From Aquiflexum lacus (GTDB lineage Bacteria > Bacteroidota > Bacteroidia > Cytophagales > Cyclobacteriaceae), in the NCBI RefSeq assembly GCF_015476655.1, contig NZ_JABFHF010000014.1, forward strand, positions 1 through 64,000: DNA of 64,000 nt. The letters run 5' to 3'. This document shows positions 21,801-28,437 of the stretch, piece after piece. Below the pieces are notes generated by a model. The model was not told the origin of the DNA and did not search any database. It saw only the letters and a list, made by a program, of their open reading frames with translations. The position numbers and the translations under genes are program-made. Positions within the stretch are counted from its first letter, which is position 1. Each line of letters begins with the position of its first letter.

Positions 21801-22935
21801 ACTTTTCAGACAAAATCAAACCAGAAATCTCCAAATATCCGGAATAGCCGAACCCATACGCGATTTCAGGATTAATCTTGAGGCCAGAAAAAGAGAAACC
21901 GGGGAATACAGTGAAATTTTCAGAAACAATCCCGAAAATCTCGGGAATTTCCAATCCCTGAGTCCCAACAGGATGAGTGGTTATAGCATTACATACTCCA
22001 TTATCAGGACTACTCTGGCCAGAGACGACCAAAATAACAATTCCCCTATTTTCTCAAATTTTGAAGCGAACAGAGGAATTATCCAATCAAGGCTCAATGC
22101 CCAAAATCCAGGAGGAGAATACGCAATTAATGGGCAAGATGTCCTGACCCTGGCATTTCTATCTGCATACTCAGGTAGGGACGCCTCCGTCATAGACCTA
22201 AATCCATTCCCAAAAATACCCATCCCCAATTGGAGAGTGGACTACAAAGGACTTAGCCAAATCCCTGCTCTAAGGGAATATTTCTCCAGTATCAACCTGA
22301 CCCATGGATACGCATCATCCTATGAGGTTAGCAACTTTTCAAATTCATTGTTGTACCAAAACGGGTTGGAATTGTATAACAGAATTCAAAACATTCCAGG
22401 AGCTAGTCTAACCAATGAATTCGGAGAATATATACCGATTTTCATTTTAAATCAGGTTGTTCTTTCTGAAAGATTTTCCCCGCTACTAGGTGTTGATTTA
22501 TTGACAAAAGATAGACTTAGTATCAAAATGGAATACAACTCTGAAAGAAACATTGGTTTGAATTTCTCCAATGCACAGGTTACTGAACAAAACAGCCGGG
22601 ACTTTGGGTTTGATTTGGGCTATACGAAAGCGGGCGTCAAAATCCCATTCAAAATTCAAGGTAGACAGGAAGTCCTTCAAAACGATTTACAGATCAGGAT
22701 AAATACCCGGGTCGTTGACACAAGACAGGTACAAAGAAAAATAGACGAAGGCAGCACGGTCACTAATGGGAACCTTAACCTTCAAATAAGACCAACAATT
22801 GGATATGTAGTCAATAAAAGCCTCAATATCACCTTGTATTTTGATAGAACTATCAATGACCCAAGAGTAACTACAGCTTTCAGAAGAAGTTCCACTGCCT
22901 TTGGTGGACAATTAAGATTTAATTTAGCACAATAG
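15802..22935 (+). CDS. sprA: Type IX secretion outer-membrane translocon SprA (Sov)
   Basis: SprA is the very large single-chain beta-barrel pore through which type IX cargo crosses the outer membrane. It is needed for gliding adhesin and enzyme secretion in Bacteroidota. The 2377-residue length fits the family. A signal peptide (hydrophobic stretch about 17-35, ending near NAYAQ) is preceded by a basic N-terminus; the frame opens with TTG at 15802. Typical segments are FLGHFFRENYERWLRGLPQIL near 335-355, and many Asn/aromatic-rich barrel strands ending in FGGQLRFNLAQ. The ruvA-sprA-gcvH-vanZ order is conserved in the phylum. Other T9SS genes here are porU and porV. gldKLMN are not in the window. 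Confidence 0.97.
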   Translation: MYPQFFSQKVANFNFPSIGIFLMACIFMYLPNAYAQEDVQSDSLEVKLDSLNKRRLQPSFLLWPNLNTNPLFPQQNQFLPRYSPFYQFDITQPRIQVEIDSVLQYRVNEQYDSTNMDSGQIYDFDEFSKIQEYRVRQEYWRSRSRGLDGDSPVGGRNLIPPLTTSPSFDRIFGGNEINIVPTGFVNLDLGAIFRRIDNPSIPIRQQQNGNFNFNQQIQMAVNGTLGQKMKVGANFDSNNSFDFQNQLKVEYTGFQEDIIKSIEIGNVSMPVQNSLIQGAQNLFGVKTQMQFGKLFVTGVASTQRGRRDELVIEGGGQGRQFEIQGSAYDENRHFFLGHFFRENYERWLRGLPQILSGVNITRVEVYIMNRAQNTETLRNFTAFMDLGEGSRLFKPENPNIGPGNPGAPASNGANLLFNNLNSNPAFRPFDTGSGAIESTLDLVRGSDFEQVNGARKLAPTEYIFNRELGYVSLSRRLQNDEVLAVSYEYTFNGQVYKVGELSEDYQNRPISDLIFLKMLRPARINIRIPTWDLMMKNVYNLNANQIQQDGFQLQVIYRDDRTGLDNPTLLEGQNLKNVPLIRLTGLDNLNPQNDPAPDGNFDFIPGITIIPERGLLIFPVLEPFGRTLRNLFLPNEANLAEKFVFDTLYSTTQADAELVTRYDKYFIKGRLTAGSSSEILLPGLNISPGSVILMAGNIPLTEGVDYTVDYNFGRVTIINEGILQSGKRISVSFEKADLVSFQTRSLLGTRLDYILNDKFNIGGTFLYLNERPNITRIATGSETLRNSMWGLDANFNDESRWLTKLADALPFTNTKEKSMVQISGEFAQLLPGTSNRVNGEQASYIDDFETAITPYNLGGAAAQTWHLAATPKTDNNTFDLSSLTEDRLGNAYRRARVAWYNIDNVFYREGGPGVPTNISREDRINHYVRRVLPQEIFQRRDRDVIVVPEPLFEIAYFPHERGMYNYNTNLTSEGLLPDPRLNYGGVTRPITTEVDFDRTNIEYLEFWLLDPFIQGQNGRVLDGIFNENNTTGGKLRFNLGEISEDVIKDSRHGFENGLPGDGDPSAVSTTEWGRITREQFLIPAFDNSPESRVNQDVGLDGLRSEDEEAFFRDRYLNRLNVSPNALQRITQDPSADDFQYYLDEEFDRNDVKILERHKKFNGMDGNTPITANLNLPYTPSGSNLPDNEDLNNDNTINELEAYYEYEIDLRPGQMEVGRNYIIDKVTTTQSGDQVDWYLIRIPVRTPDRVQGDISGFKSIRFMRAYLTDFEQPVVLRMANFRLVASQWRVFQESLFERGFFEVPEPDNSNFNVDVVNIEENGQGSATQSPYVLPPGIVRDRDNLASVERVLNEQSIRLCVEDLQAKDARGVFKNASSLDLVQFERMKMFFHADSEDAQDGELTAFLRLGTDYTDNYYEIEVPLLITPKGTRDPLQIWPSGNEIDIAISEIVGVKVDRDNQRVPLNLAFSQDIRQYKVTVVGRPELSLIQGMMIGIRNPGTAGGASKSICIWANELRVTGSKESTGWAANAILNAQIADVATISSSIRHSTFGFGGLETRLSQRAMFAATQYDISANVSVDKLLPEALNVTIPMYVSLENATSRPQFDPLNPDVLFDQALEKFQTQEEKDFYRNQVLDQMRRRNIGFTNVRKNKNPEREVSKIYDLSNFSFSYAYGSVRQSNINTQSYDFETYVGNVAYVYQPKPLVLEPFKNAEWLGGSNFSLIRDINFNFVPTSFAARVDVDRRFIRTQYRNDQLTIDGVDPFFQKSFFINRNYNLNWDLTKNLRVDFMSRIMAVVDEPEGDIDTEAKRDSVRTNIRNLGRTTNYNHQVTGNYKLPLDKIGMLDWIGADYRYSANFTWLTGAIGQRDTLGNVIQNTRDQTVTGKLDFVKLYNKNAKFRALNAPKRPTIPGRTAASAEDTIGTPFTRGLIKFLTMVKDINFRYSVVEGTFLPGYMAETGLMGLDRSFMNPGLGFIFGGQNPDVRFGLANQGLIAPSTELTQLFRQNQTRNLQISGIAEPIRDFRINLEARKRETGEYSEIFRNNPENLGNFQSLSPNRMSGYSITYSIIRTTLARDDQNNNSPIFSNFEANRGIIQSRLNAQNPGGEYAINGQDVLTLAFLSAYSGRDASVIDLNPFPKIPIPNWRVDYKGLSQIPALREYFSSINLTHGYASSYEVSNFSNSLLYQNGLELYNRIQNIPGASLTNEFGEYIPIFILNQVVLSERFSPLLGVDLLTKDRLSIKMEYNSERNIGLNFSNAQVTEQNSRDFGFDLGYTKAGVKIPFKIQGRQEVLQNDLQIRINTRVVDTRQVQRKIDEGSTVTNGNLNLQIRPTIGYVVNKSLNITLYFDRTINDPRVTTAFRRSSTAFGGQLRFNLAQ

Positions 22936-22936
22936 G

Positions 22937-22967
22937 TTTTAACATTTGGCGAAACCTTGTATTTTTG
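22937..22967 (+). promoter_or_regulatory. Probable promoter for gcvH
   Basis: TATTTTTG (22960-22967) matches TANNTTTG and ends 20 nt before the gcvH ATG. At 19 nt spacing upstream there is only TTTT (22937-22940), a weak -33 element. A TTTG at 22945 is too close. Medium confidence. Confidence 0.45.
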
Positions 22968-22987
22968 GAATCCTTAAATAAAAATAT

Positions 22988-23368
22988 ATGAATTTCCCTA
23001 AAGAATTAAAATACACTAAAGACCATGAGTGGGTTAAAATTGAAGACGGTATAGCTGTCATTGGAATAACTGAATTTGCCCAAAGAGAGCTTGGTGATAT
23101 TGTTTATGTTGAAGTAGAAACTGTAGGTGAGACAATTGCCTCGGGAGAGGTTTTCGGCACTGTTGAAGCTGTAAAAACTGTTTCTGACCTTTTTATGCCC
23201 CTTGAAGGAGAAATTATTGAATTCAATGAAGAACTCGAATCATCCCCCGAGCTTGTAAATGAATCTCCTTATGAGGAGGGATGGATGATAAAAGTAAAAA
23301 TAACCGGAGAGGTTCCAGAGGGAGAACTCCTTTCTCCTGAGGATTATGCAGAGTTAGTAGGGAACTGA
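22988..23368 (+). CDS. gcvH: Glycine cleavage system H protein
   Basis: GcvH carries the lipoyl arm that shuttles the aminomethyl group between the P, T and L proteins of the glycine cleavage complex. The 126-residue protein shows the N-terminal YTKDHEWVK (9-17) and the lipoylation site [11 protein letters not shown] with Lys63. Length is standard. It lies 52 nt after sprA with its own -7 element. The P and T protein genes are absent from the window, as is usual in this phylum, where gcvH sits beside sprA. Confidence 0.97.
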   Translation: MNFPKELKYTKDHEWVKIEDGIAVIGITEFAQRELGDIVYVEVETVGETIASGEVFGTVEAVKTVSDLFMPLEGEIIEFNEELESSPELVNESPYEEGWMIKVKITGEVPEGELLSPEDYAELVGN

Positions 23369-23375
23369 TTCAGTT

Positions 23376-23756
23376 TTGAAAATCCGAAGACTAATACCAG
23401 CGGTACTATGGCTGTTGATAGTTTCGTTGGCAATGTTCACTCCAGGAAGATCCCTCCCTAAATTACCTGAATTCTCATTTGGAGACAAATTTGGACATTT
23501 AATACTGTTTGCTGTACTCTCATTCTTATGGTTTCGGGTAGGAACTTTAAACGAAGAAAGGGAAATAAATAGCAGAACTTTAATTACTAATTTATTAGTA
23601 TTCTCGTTTATTTTTCCTATATTAGCAGAGTATTTGCAATTATTGGTTCCAAATCGAACTTTTGATTACCTGGATATCGTTGCAAATTTAGTTGGAGGCG
23701 CAATCGGCTTTATTGTCTTTTTTATTTTATATAAGGCAAACAGTAGGCTTGTATAA
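23376..23756 (+). CDS. VanZ-like family membrane protein
   Basis: This small membrane protein of 126 residues has about four hydrophobic helices (about 5-22, 34-50, 65-85 and 96-118). It shows the VanZ-like signatures FGDKFGHLILFAVLSFLWF (34-52) and a C-terminal RTFDYLDIVANLVGGAIG. VanZ itself gives low-level teicoplanin resistance, but most family members have no known function and resistance should not be inferred. The TTG start at 23376 lies 7 nt after the gcvH stop, so it is probably co-transcribed. The gcvH-vanZ-tonB neighbourhood is typical. Confidence 0.88.
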   Translation: MKIRRLIPAVLWLLIVSLAMFTPGRSLPKLPEFSFGDKFGHLILFAVLSFLWFRVGTLNEEREINSRTLITNLLVFSFIFPILAEYLQLLVPNRTFDYLDIVANLVGGAIGFIVFFILYKANSRLV

Positions 23757-23827
23757 TTTAAAATTAATGGCTAGAATTGTTATTCCTTATTTAGTAAACA
23801 AATTTATTAACCTTATAATTAACAACC

Positions 23828-24502
23828 ATGGAAGCTAAAAAGACGCCAAAAGCGGATTTGACCAAGAGAACAGGCATGTTCATGAATCTTGGTTTGCTCA
23901 TTAGCGTCGGATTGGTCCTATTTGCTTTCGAATACAAGTCTTTTGACGAGAGAAATTTGAAAGATCTTGGGCAGGTAGCCGATGATTTTGAGGAACTGTT
24001 GGACATTCCGATTACGGAACAGCCACCACCACCGCCACCACCAATAGAACAGCCAGTCATTCAGGAAATTCCTGATGAAGTGGAAATCGAAGAAAAAATC
24101 GAAGTAAACTTCGATGTGGATGTAAAAGAAGAAACAGTCATTAAAGAAGTCGTCATTGCTGATGCACCAGTTGTAGAAAAAGCAGATGAAATTTTTGATG
24201 TTGTTGAAAACTCTCCTGAATTTCCCGGAGGAATGCAAGCATGGAATACATACCTTAGTAAAAACCTAAAATACCCAACTCAAGCAAGACGTATGGGTGT
24301 TGAAGGAACTGTATATGTGGTGTTTGTAGTGAATACGGATGGCTCAGTGCAAGATGTTGAAATCCTCAGAGGTATCGGAGGAGGCTGTGATGAAGAAGCA
24401 CTTAGAGTGGTCAGTGGAGCTCCGAAGTGGACTCCAGGTAAGCAGAGAGGTCGCCCTGTAAGGGTAAGAATGAGACTTCCAATAAGATTCAAACTTGGAT
24501 AA
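23828..24502 (+). CDS. TonB-family energy transducer (paralog 1)
   Basis: This inner-membrane-anchored, 224-residue protein passes proton-motive energy to TonB-dependent outer-membrane receptors. The N-terminal anchor GLLISVGLVLFAFEY (about 21-35) is followed by a Pro-rich spacer (PPPPPPP near 62-68) and an acidic stretch. The C-terminal TonB domain (about 145-224) contains YPTQARRMGVEGTVYVVFVV and the CDEEALRVV helix, ending in VRVRMRLPIRFKLG. It lacks a signal-sequence His in the anchor that I could recognise. ExbB and ExbD genes are not adjacent. A strong terminator follows, separating it from its paralog. Confidence 0.93.
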   Translation: MEAKKTPKADLTKRTGMFMNLGLLISVGLVLFAFEYKSFDERNLKDLGQVADDFEELLDIPITEQPPPPPPPIEQPVIQEIPDEVEIEEKIEVNFDVDVKEETVIKEVVIADAPVVEKADEIFDVVENSPEFPGGMQAWNTYLSKNLKYPTQARRMGVEGTVYVVFVVNTDGSVQDVEILRGIGGGCDEEALRVVSGAPKWTPGKQRGRPVRVRMRLPIRFKLG

Positions 24503-24508
24503 AAATAT

Positions 24509-24535
24509 TAAAGGGGCTTCTGCCCCTTTATTTTT
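24509..24535 (+). terminator. Intrinsic terminator between the two tonB paralogs
   Basis: TAAAGGGGC (24509-24517) pairs with GCCCCTTTA (24522-24530) over nine base pairs, with a TTCT loop, followed by five T residues. It begins 6 nt after the first tonB stop codon, so the second paralog probably has its own promoter. Confidence 0.9.
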
Positions 24536-24621
24536 ACATTAATTAACTAATTTTTTATTCTATTTTCTTTTCGATTAGTTATTTATTAACTAAATTCATG
24601 GTAAACAAAAAATCCTTCACC

Positions 24622-25290
24622 ATGGAACCCAAAAAACACCCCCATTTAGAATTGACGAGCATAAGGCCAATGTTGCAAAATTTTGCTTTACTCATCAGTG
24701 TATCGATCGTCTTGTTTGCTTTTGAATGGAAGTCCCCAAAAGACCTTAAGACAACATTTTCTGCCATACAAATGCAAATATGGGATGACACCCCTGATAT
24801 ACCCATAACTATCCATGAATTGCCCCCGCCTCCCATTTCATCACCTATCCTAATAGAAATCGATAATAATGAAATCATAGAAAAAGAAAACCATCAGATC
24901 GATATCAATGTTGATGAGTCTATGATTTCTCCTGTTCCCTTTATATTGATTCCTCCTGTTATAGAAATTGCTGACGAAGTGTTGGACTTTACTGAGGTAA
25001 TGCCTGAACCTATCGGTGGTATGGCAGCATGGAACAATTACTTAAACCAAAACCTAAAATATCCCACCCCAGCCAAAAGAATGGGGGTTGAAGGTACTGT
25101 CTATATATCGTTCATTGTAAATTCCGATGGAAGCATCAGTGATGTGGAATTAATGAGAGGTATCGGTGCAGGATGTGATGAAGAAGCCATGAGGGTGATC
25201 ACCAATGCGCCTGCTTGGAAACCGGGTAAACAAAGTTCAAGACCTGTTAGAGTCAGAATGAGGTTACCAATTAGATTCAAGCTTCAATGA
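24622..25290 (+). CDS. TonB-family energy transducer (paralog 2)
   Basis: This 222-residue paralog of the preceding gene shares the same architecture: anchor FALLISVSIVLFAFEWKS (about 19-36), a shorter Pro-rich segment (LPPPPI), an Ile/Glu-rich spacer and a C-terminal TonB domain (YPTPAKRMGVEGTVYISFIV to RVRMRLPIRFKLQ). The ATG at 24622 was preferred to one 24 nt upstream because it aligns with the paralog's start (ACCATGGAAC versus ACCATGGAAG). The spacer has diverged strongly while the TonB domain is nearly identical, which suggests gene duplication with specialisation towards different receptors or ExbBD complexes. No promoter was recognised. Confidence 0.9.
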   Translation: MEPKKHPHLELTSIRPMLQNFALLISVSIVLFAFEWKSPKDLKTTFSAIQMQIWDDTPDIPITIHELPPPPISSPILIEIDNNEIIEKENHQIDINVDESMISPVPFILIPPVIEIADEVLDFTEVMPEPIGGMAAWNNYLNQNLKYPTPAKRMGVEGTVYISFIVNSDGSISDVELMRGIGAGCDEEAMRVITNAPAWKPGKQSSRPVRVRMRLPIRFKLQ

Positions 25291-25347
25291 TTTTGGGAAA
25301 TTTTATACCTCTGATAATGCGGGACGTGAACCTCATTCCTACTTCCC

Positions 25348-25905
25348 TTATATCCACTTACCAAAAATAACTTTCACTCCAAAGTGATTTCCCCATTTGG
25401 TAAGTCCATTGTCATAAGAAAAATAGGTTCCACCTAATTGCAGCCCGAAACTCAGGGCAAAGTTATTGTCAAACAATAAGTGATAGCCCGGCTCAATCCA
25501 AAGTCCGACATTATTGTGTTCTTCTATCTTATTTCTCGTAAGACTAACTATTGGTGCAACAAAAAACCCTTTTGACCTTTCCTTCTTGTCCAGTTTTGCT
25601 TTAAAAAATATGGGCAGAGCGGTCTCAAGTCCAAAATGGCTTATTTCATTTCCTTCATTCCTGATCCCAAGATTAAATATTGAAGTTATTCTTACATCAA
25701 GTCTCTTTGTCAAGGATGTTTGGTAAACAATTGGTAAAATATTGATATCCAACTCTCCTTTGTCATAAAATGGTTCGACAGTTACACTTGGATTGAGTCC
25801 AAAAAAGTTAGATTTATTTTCACTTTGGGCATTAAGAGGATTGACGAAGAAAAACAAAATCATTGTCAAAAATATCACGTAATTAATTTGCCATCTTTTT
25901 GTCAT
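25348..25905 (-). CDS. Exported hypothetical protein, probable outer-membrane beta-barrel
   Basis: I do not recognise the family. With the ATG at 25905 the product has 185 residues and a clear signal peptide (basic MTKRWQ, hydrophobic core about 9-22, cleavage near LNAQ). The mature part is made of alternating strands rich in aromatic and polar residues (for example SFGLQLGGTYFSY), with no motif for catalysis, and ends VKVIFGKWI. This fits a small outer-membrane barrel. A longer start at 25965 exists but would put about 20 polar residues before the signal peptide. It is isolated on the minus strand, separated from the tonB genes by 57 nt. Confidence 0.6.
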   Translation of the reverse strand: MTKRWQINYVIFLTMILFFFVNPLNAQSENKSNFFGLNPSVTVEPFYDKGELDINILPIVYQTSLTKRLDVRITSIFNLGIRNEGNEISHFGLETALPIFFKAKLDKKERSKGFFVAPIVSLTRNKIEEHNNVGLWIEPGYHLLFDNNFALSFGLQLGGTYFSYDNGLTKWGNHFGVKVIFGKWI

Positions 25906-26157
25906 TGACATTCTATACATATTCATAACCTTTCGGAGATTTGTGATGTACTCGAAATTCAGCAACCGGGAAACTATTGATGTTTATTTATAGAACTGGA
26001 ATTATGCATTTTTAGATGAAATCAGGAAGACTAAATCATCTGGTAACAATTGGACTAAAACTCAAAATAGCGATTTTTTTTCCTTTTCAAAAATTCAATC
26101 AAAGCATATTCATATTGGACACGCTCCGAGAGACATCATCAGGCTGAATAATTCTGT

Positions 26158-26322
26158 TTACAGCAATTTTTTTATAATCCAAAAAACAAAAACTATAATC
26201 AAAACGACGATTATTACCCCTACCCATAAGCCGGCTTCGAAAATATCACCAATCACACTGCAACCAGTAAATGTGATCATAAATAGGAATAAAGCTAATA
26301 TTTTTAAAATTTGATTTTTCAT
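26158..26322 (-). CDS. Small membrane-anchored lipoprotein
   Basis: This 54-residue protein starts at the ATG at 26322 (MKNQILKILALFLFMITFTGC). The hydrophobic leader ends in the lipobox FTGC (Cys near residue 21). A second hydrophobic helix follows (about 31-50), closing with the basic tail IIKKLL. A lipid anchor plus a transmembrane helix with almost no soluble domain is typical of small Bacteroidota membrane peptides that are sometimes mislabelled as phosphatidate cytidylyltransferases. The real function is unknown. A longer frame extends 75 nt upstream but lacks signal features. Confidence 0.6.
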   Translation of the reverse strand: MKNQILKILALFLFMITFTGCSVIGDIFEAGLWVGVIIVVLIIVFVFWIIKKLL

Positions 26323-26554
26323 ATCTATACTATTTTGAATCTTTCCAAGGGAAGAATATTCATTGATTCCAATAGATAGCGTAAAAAATGATGCCATAAA
26401 AAATGCTGTTTAGTTATAACCTGCTCTGCACCTCAAGTTGATCAAATATTTGTGTGATATTTTGATATCCATCAGGTTAAATTTTAAAAATTTAGATTTT
26501 AACTGTACCCAAGTGTGGTGGGAAAAAGTACAGATATGTAACGAATTGGTTACA

Positions 26555-27808
26555 CTAATTTGAAACAGGAATATAAATGTCGAATGTTGTTCCTGTATTC
26601 AATTGGCTATTGGCAATAATAATTCCACCATGGTTATCCACGACTTTTTTAACGATCGCAAGTCCAATTCCTGTTCCCCTGAATTCAGTTTTCTCATGAA
26701 GGCGATAGAATATTTCAAATATTTTTTCATTGTACATTGGTTCAAAGCCAATGCCATTGTCAGTAACAGATATATGGCAGTACTTTTTATGTGGGGAAAG
26801 TTTGACTTTATTAAATCCTAGACCGTCGACTATTTCACTTTTGATAATTATTCGAGGCAATCTTGAAGAACTAGAAAATTTTAAAGCGTTTTCTATCAGG
26901 TTATGCATGAGTTGACGGAATTGGAAAGGTATGATGTTGACCTTATTTAGTGCTGCTACCTCAAGTGTTGCGTGTTTATCGTTCAATTCCTCTTTTAAAT
27001 CATCCTTCACTTCATCAATGAGTTGATTGAGATCAGTGTATTCAAATTTCCGTTCTGTTGTATTGGTGCGTGAGTAGTCGAGTAAATCCTGAACCAATAA
27101 TTGCATGGAATTGGCAGAATTCTGCACCCGCCTTAAATAATCTATCCCAATATCCGAAAAATTATCTTTCTCATCTTCTACGATACGGGATATGAATACT
27201 TGAATTTTGCGCAGTGGCCCCTGTAAATCGTGGCTGGTAATATAGGCGAATGCTTGAAGTTCACTATTCATTTTCTCCAATTCAGCATTTTTAATTTGTA
27301 ATATTTCTTCTTGTTTCTTTTTTTCAGTTAAGTCGGTTATAATCATACCGATGGATGGAATGGTAGGGAATAAGGATGTAAGAGAAATATAAACAGGAAT
27401 TATTTTATCAGCAATCAATAAATTTATTTCGCCTTTTGTTTGCTCAATTAAAGCATTCTTAAAAAGCTCTTTGAAAGTTTCTTTTGATTCAGGATGTATA
27501 TATTGATAAAAAGAATTTCCGATAACACTTTCATAGGAAAGATTTAAAAGCTCAGGAAAATAATTATTCGTATAAACAATTAATCCTTCTTCGGATAGGT
27601 TAAGTGCGCCTTCTCCAAAATTCTCTACCAACAATCGATAAGCATAATCTACGGTTCGAAGCGTGAAAATTTCGGATTGGTTATTCGTCTTCAATGCAAA
27701 GGCATCTACTTCACCGCCCTTAATGGCTTCAATTAACTGCTCGTATTCATCCAATCGGCCTTGCAACTCTTCGATTTTCAATGCGGATTGTTCAGCAGAT
27801 AATTTCAT
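26555..27808 (-). CDS. PAS-domain sensor histidine kinase of the kai operon
   Basis: This 417-residue soluble kinase, with no transmembrane segment, is the last gene of the kaiC-kaiB-kaiB operon. An N-terminal coiled coil (about 5-32) is followed by a PAS domain (about 55-165), a HisKA domain with the phospho-acceptor His in FAYITSHDLQGPLRKI (near residue 193), and a HATPase domain with the N box (HNLIENALKFS), G1 (DNGIGFEP) and G2 (GTGIGLAIVKK). It lacks the KaiB-like sensor domain of cyanobacterial SasA. Operon position suggests it reads the Kai state, perhaps by binding one of the KaiB proteins, but this is inference. No response regulator is nearby. A TTG at 27814 is an alternative start. 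Confidence 0.9.
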   Translation of the reverse strand: MKLSAEQSALKIEELQGRLDEYEQLIEAIKGGEVDAFALKTNNQSEIFTLRTVDYAYRLLVENFGEGALNLSEEGLIVYTNNYFPELLNLSYESVIGNSFYQYIHPESKETFKELFKNALIEQTKGEINLLIADKIIPVYISLTSLFPTIPSIGMIITDLTEKKKQEEILQIKNAELEKMNSELQAFAYITSHDLQGPLRKIQVFISRIVEDEKDNFSDIGIDYLRRVQNSANSMQLLVQDLLDYSRTNTTERKFEYTDLNQLIDEVKDDLKEELNDKHATLEVAALNKVNIIPFQFRQLMHNLIENALKFSSSSRLPRIIIKSEIVDGLGFNKVKLSPHKKYCHISVTDNGIGFEPMYNEKIFEIFYRLHEKTEFRGTGIGLAIVKKVVDNHGGIIIANSQLNTGTTFDIYIPVSN

Positions 27809-27818
27809 TTTCAAAAAA

Positions 27819-28130
27819 CTATTTTTCAGTTGTAATGCCCAATGATTTCAATACTTTTTCTGTGTCGGATAATGTTCCCACCAAGGTCCTTTTTGGCAAA
27901 GGTAATTTTTTTAGCAGTGAAGGGCTGAAAACGATATGTTGTTCCAAGGCAAGCTTGGGATTCTTATAAATATCTATTATTTCCAATTCAAAAGCATCTT
28001 TTAAATGTTTGTCGCACAGCCATTTAATATTCCGAATGGCTTCCATTGATTTTTGGGACATCCCTGAGATATAAAGGGTTAGTTCTAACTTGTCTTCAAT
28101 AATTACTACGTCCGTTGTATTTTCTTTCAT
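27819..28130 (-). CDS. kaiB: KaiB-domain protein, divergent second copy
   Basis: This 103-residue KaiB/thioredoxin-like protein is predicted to bind KaiC or the adjacent kinase. It retains the KaiB core LTLYISGMSQKSMEAIRNI (17-35), the EIIDIYKNPKLA segment (50-61) and the TLSDTEKVLKSLG end. It departs from canonical KaiB at several usually conserved places: SPSLL for TPTL, PLPKRTLVGTL for PPPxRRIIGDL, and a ~14-residue N-terminal extension. It starts 9 nt after the first kaiB and ends 10 nt before the kinase ATG. Divergence points to a separate role, for example as a stand-alone version of the SasA sensor domain. Confidence 0.9.
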   Translation of the reverse strand: MKENTTDVVIIEDKLELTLYISGMSQKSMEAIRNIKWLCDKHLKDAFELEIIDIYKNPKLALEQHIVFSPSLLKKLPLPKRTLVGTLSDTEKVLKSLGITTEK

Positions 28131-28140
28131 GTTAAGATAA

Positions 28141-28431
28141 TTAACTATTTATCGGACGGATATTTAAACCAACTAATACTTTTTCCTCATTGGAAAGGTC
28201 TCCGATTATCTTCCTTAATGGTACAGGGACTTTTCGCACCAAGGTGGGTATGGCAAATATCTGATCCCCCTCAGCTAACTGTGGATTTTTTAAAAGGTCA
28301 ATCACTTCAATAATATACTTGCCTTCTAAATGTTGTTCACAATACTTTGTGATATTCCTTAAGGCAAGTACTGAATTGGGCGTTTGCCCGGCTATGTATA
28401 AACGTAATTCCCATTTTCCTTCATTTGACAT
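28141..28431 (-). CDS. kaiB: KaiB-domain protein, canonical copy
   Basis: KaiB is a fold-switching protein that binds the CI ring of KaiC and slows or resets its cycle. This 96-residue copy is close to cyanobacterial KaiB over its whole length: [19 protein letters not shown] (9-27), [20 protein letters not shown] (43-62) and [14 protein letters not shown] (77-90). Length is standard. It follows kaiC by 6 nt and precedes the divergent kaiB by 10 nt. Because it is so close to canonical KaiB, I expect this copy to be the KaiC partner. Confidence 0.95.
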   Translation of the reverse strand: MSNEGKWELRLYIAGQTPNSVLALRNITKYCEQHLEGKYIIEVIDLLKNPQLAEGDQIFAIPTLVRKVPVPLRKIIGDLSNEEKVLVGLNIRPINS

Positions 28432-28437
28432 AGCTTC

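Noticed and set aside
23376-23756. Teicoplanin resistance gene
   Set aside because: VanZ-like proteins are common housekeeping neighbours of gcvH in this phylum, and no other van gene is present.
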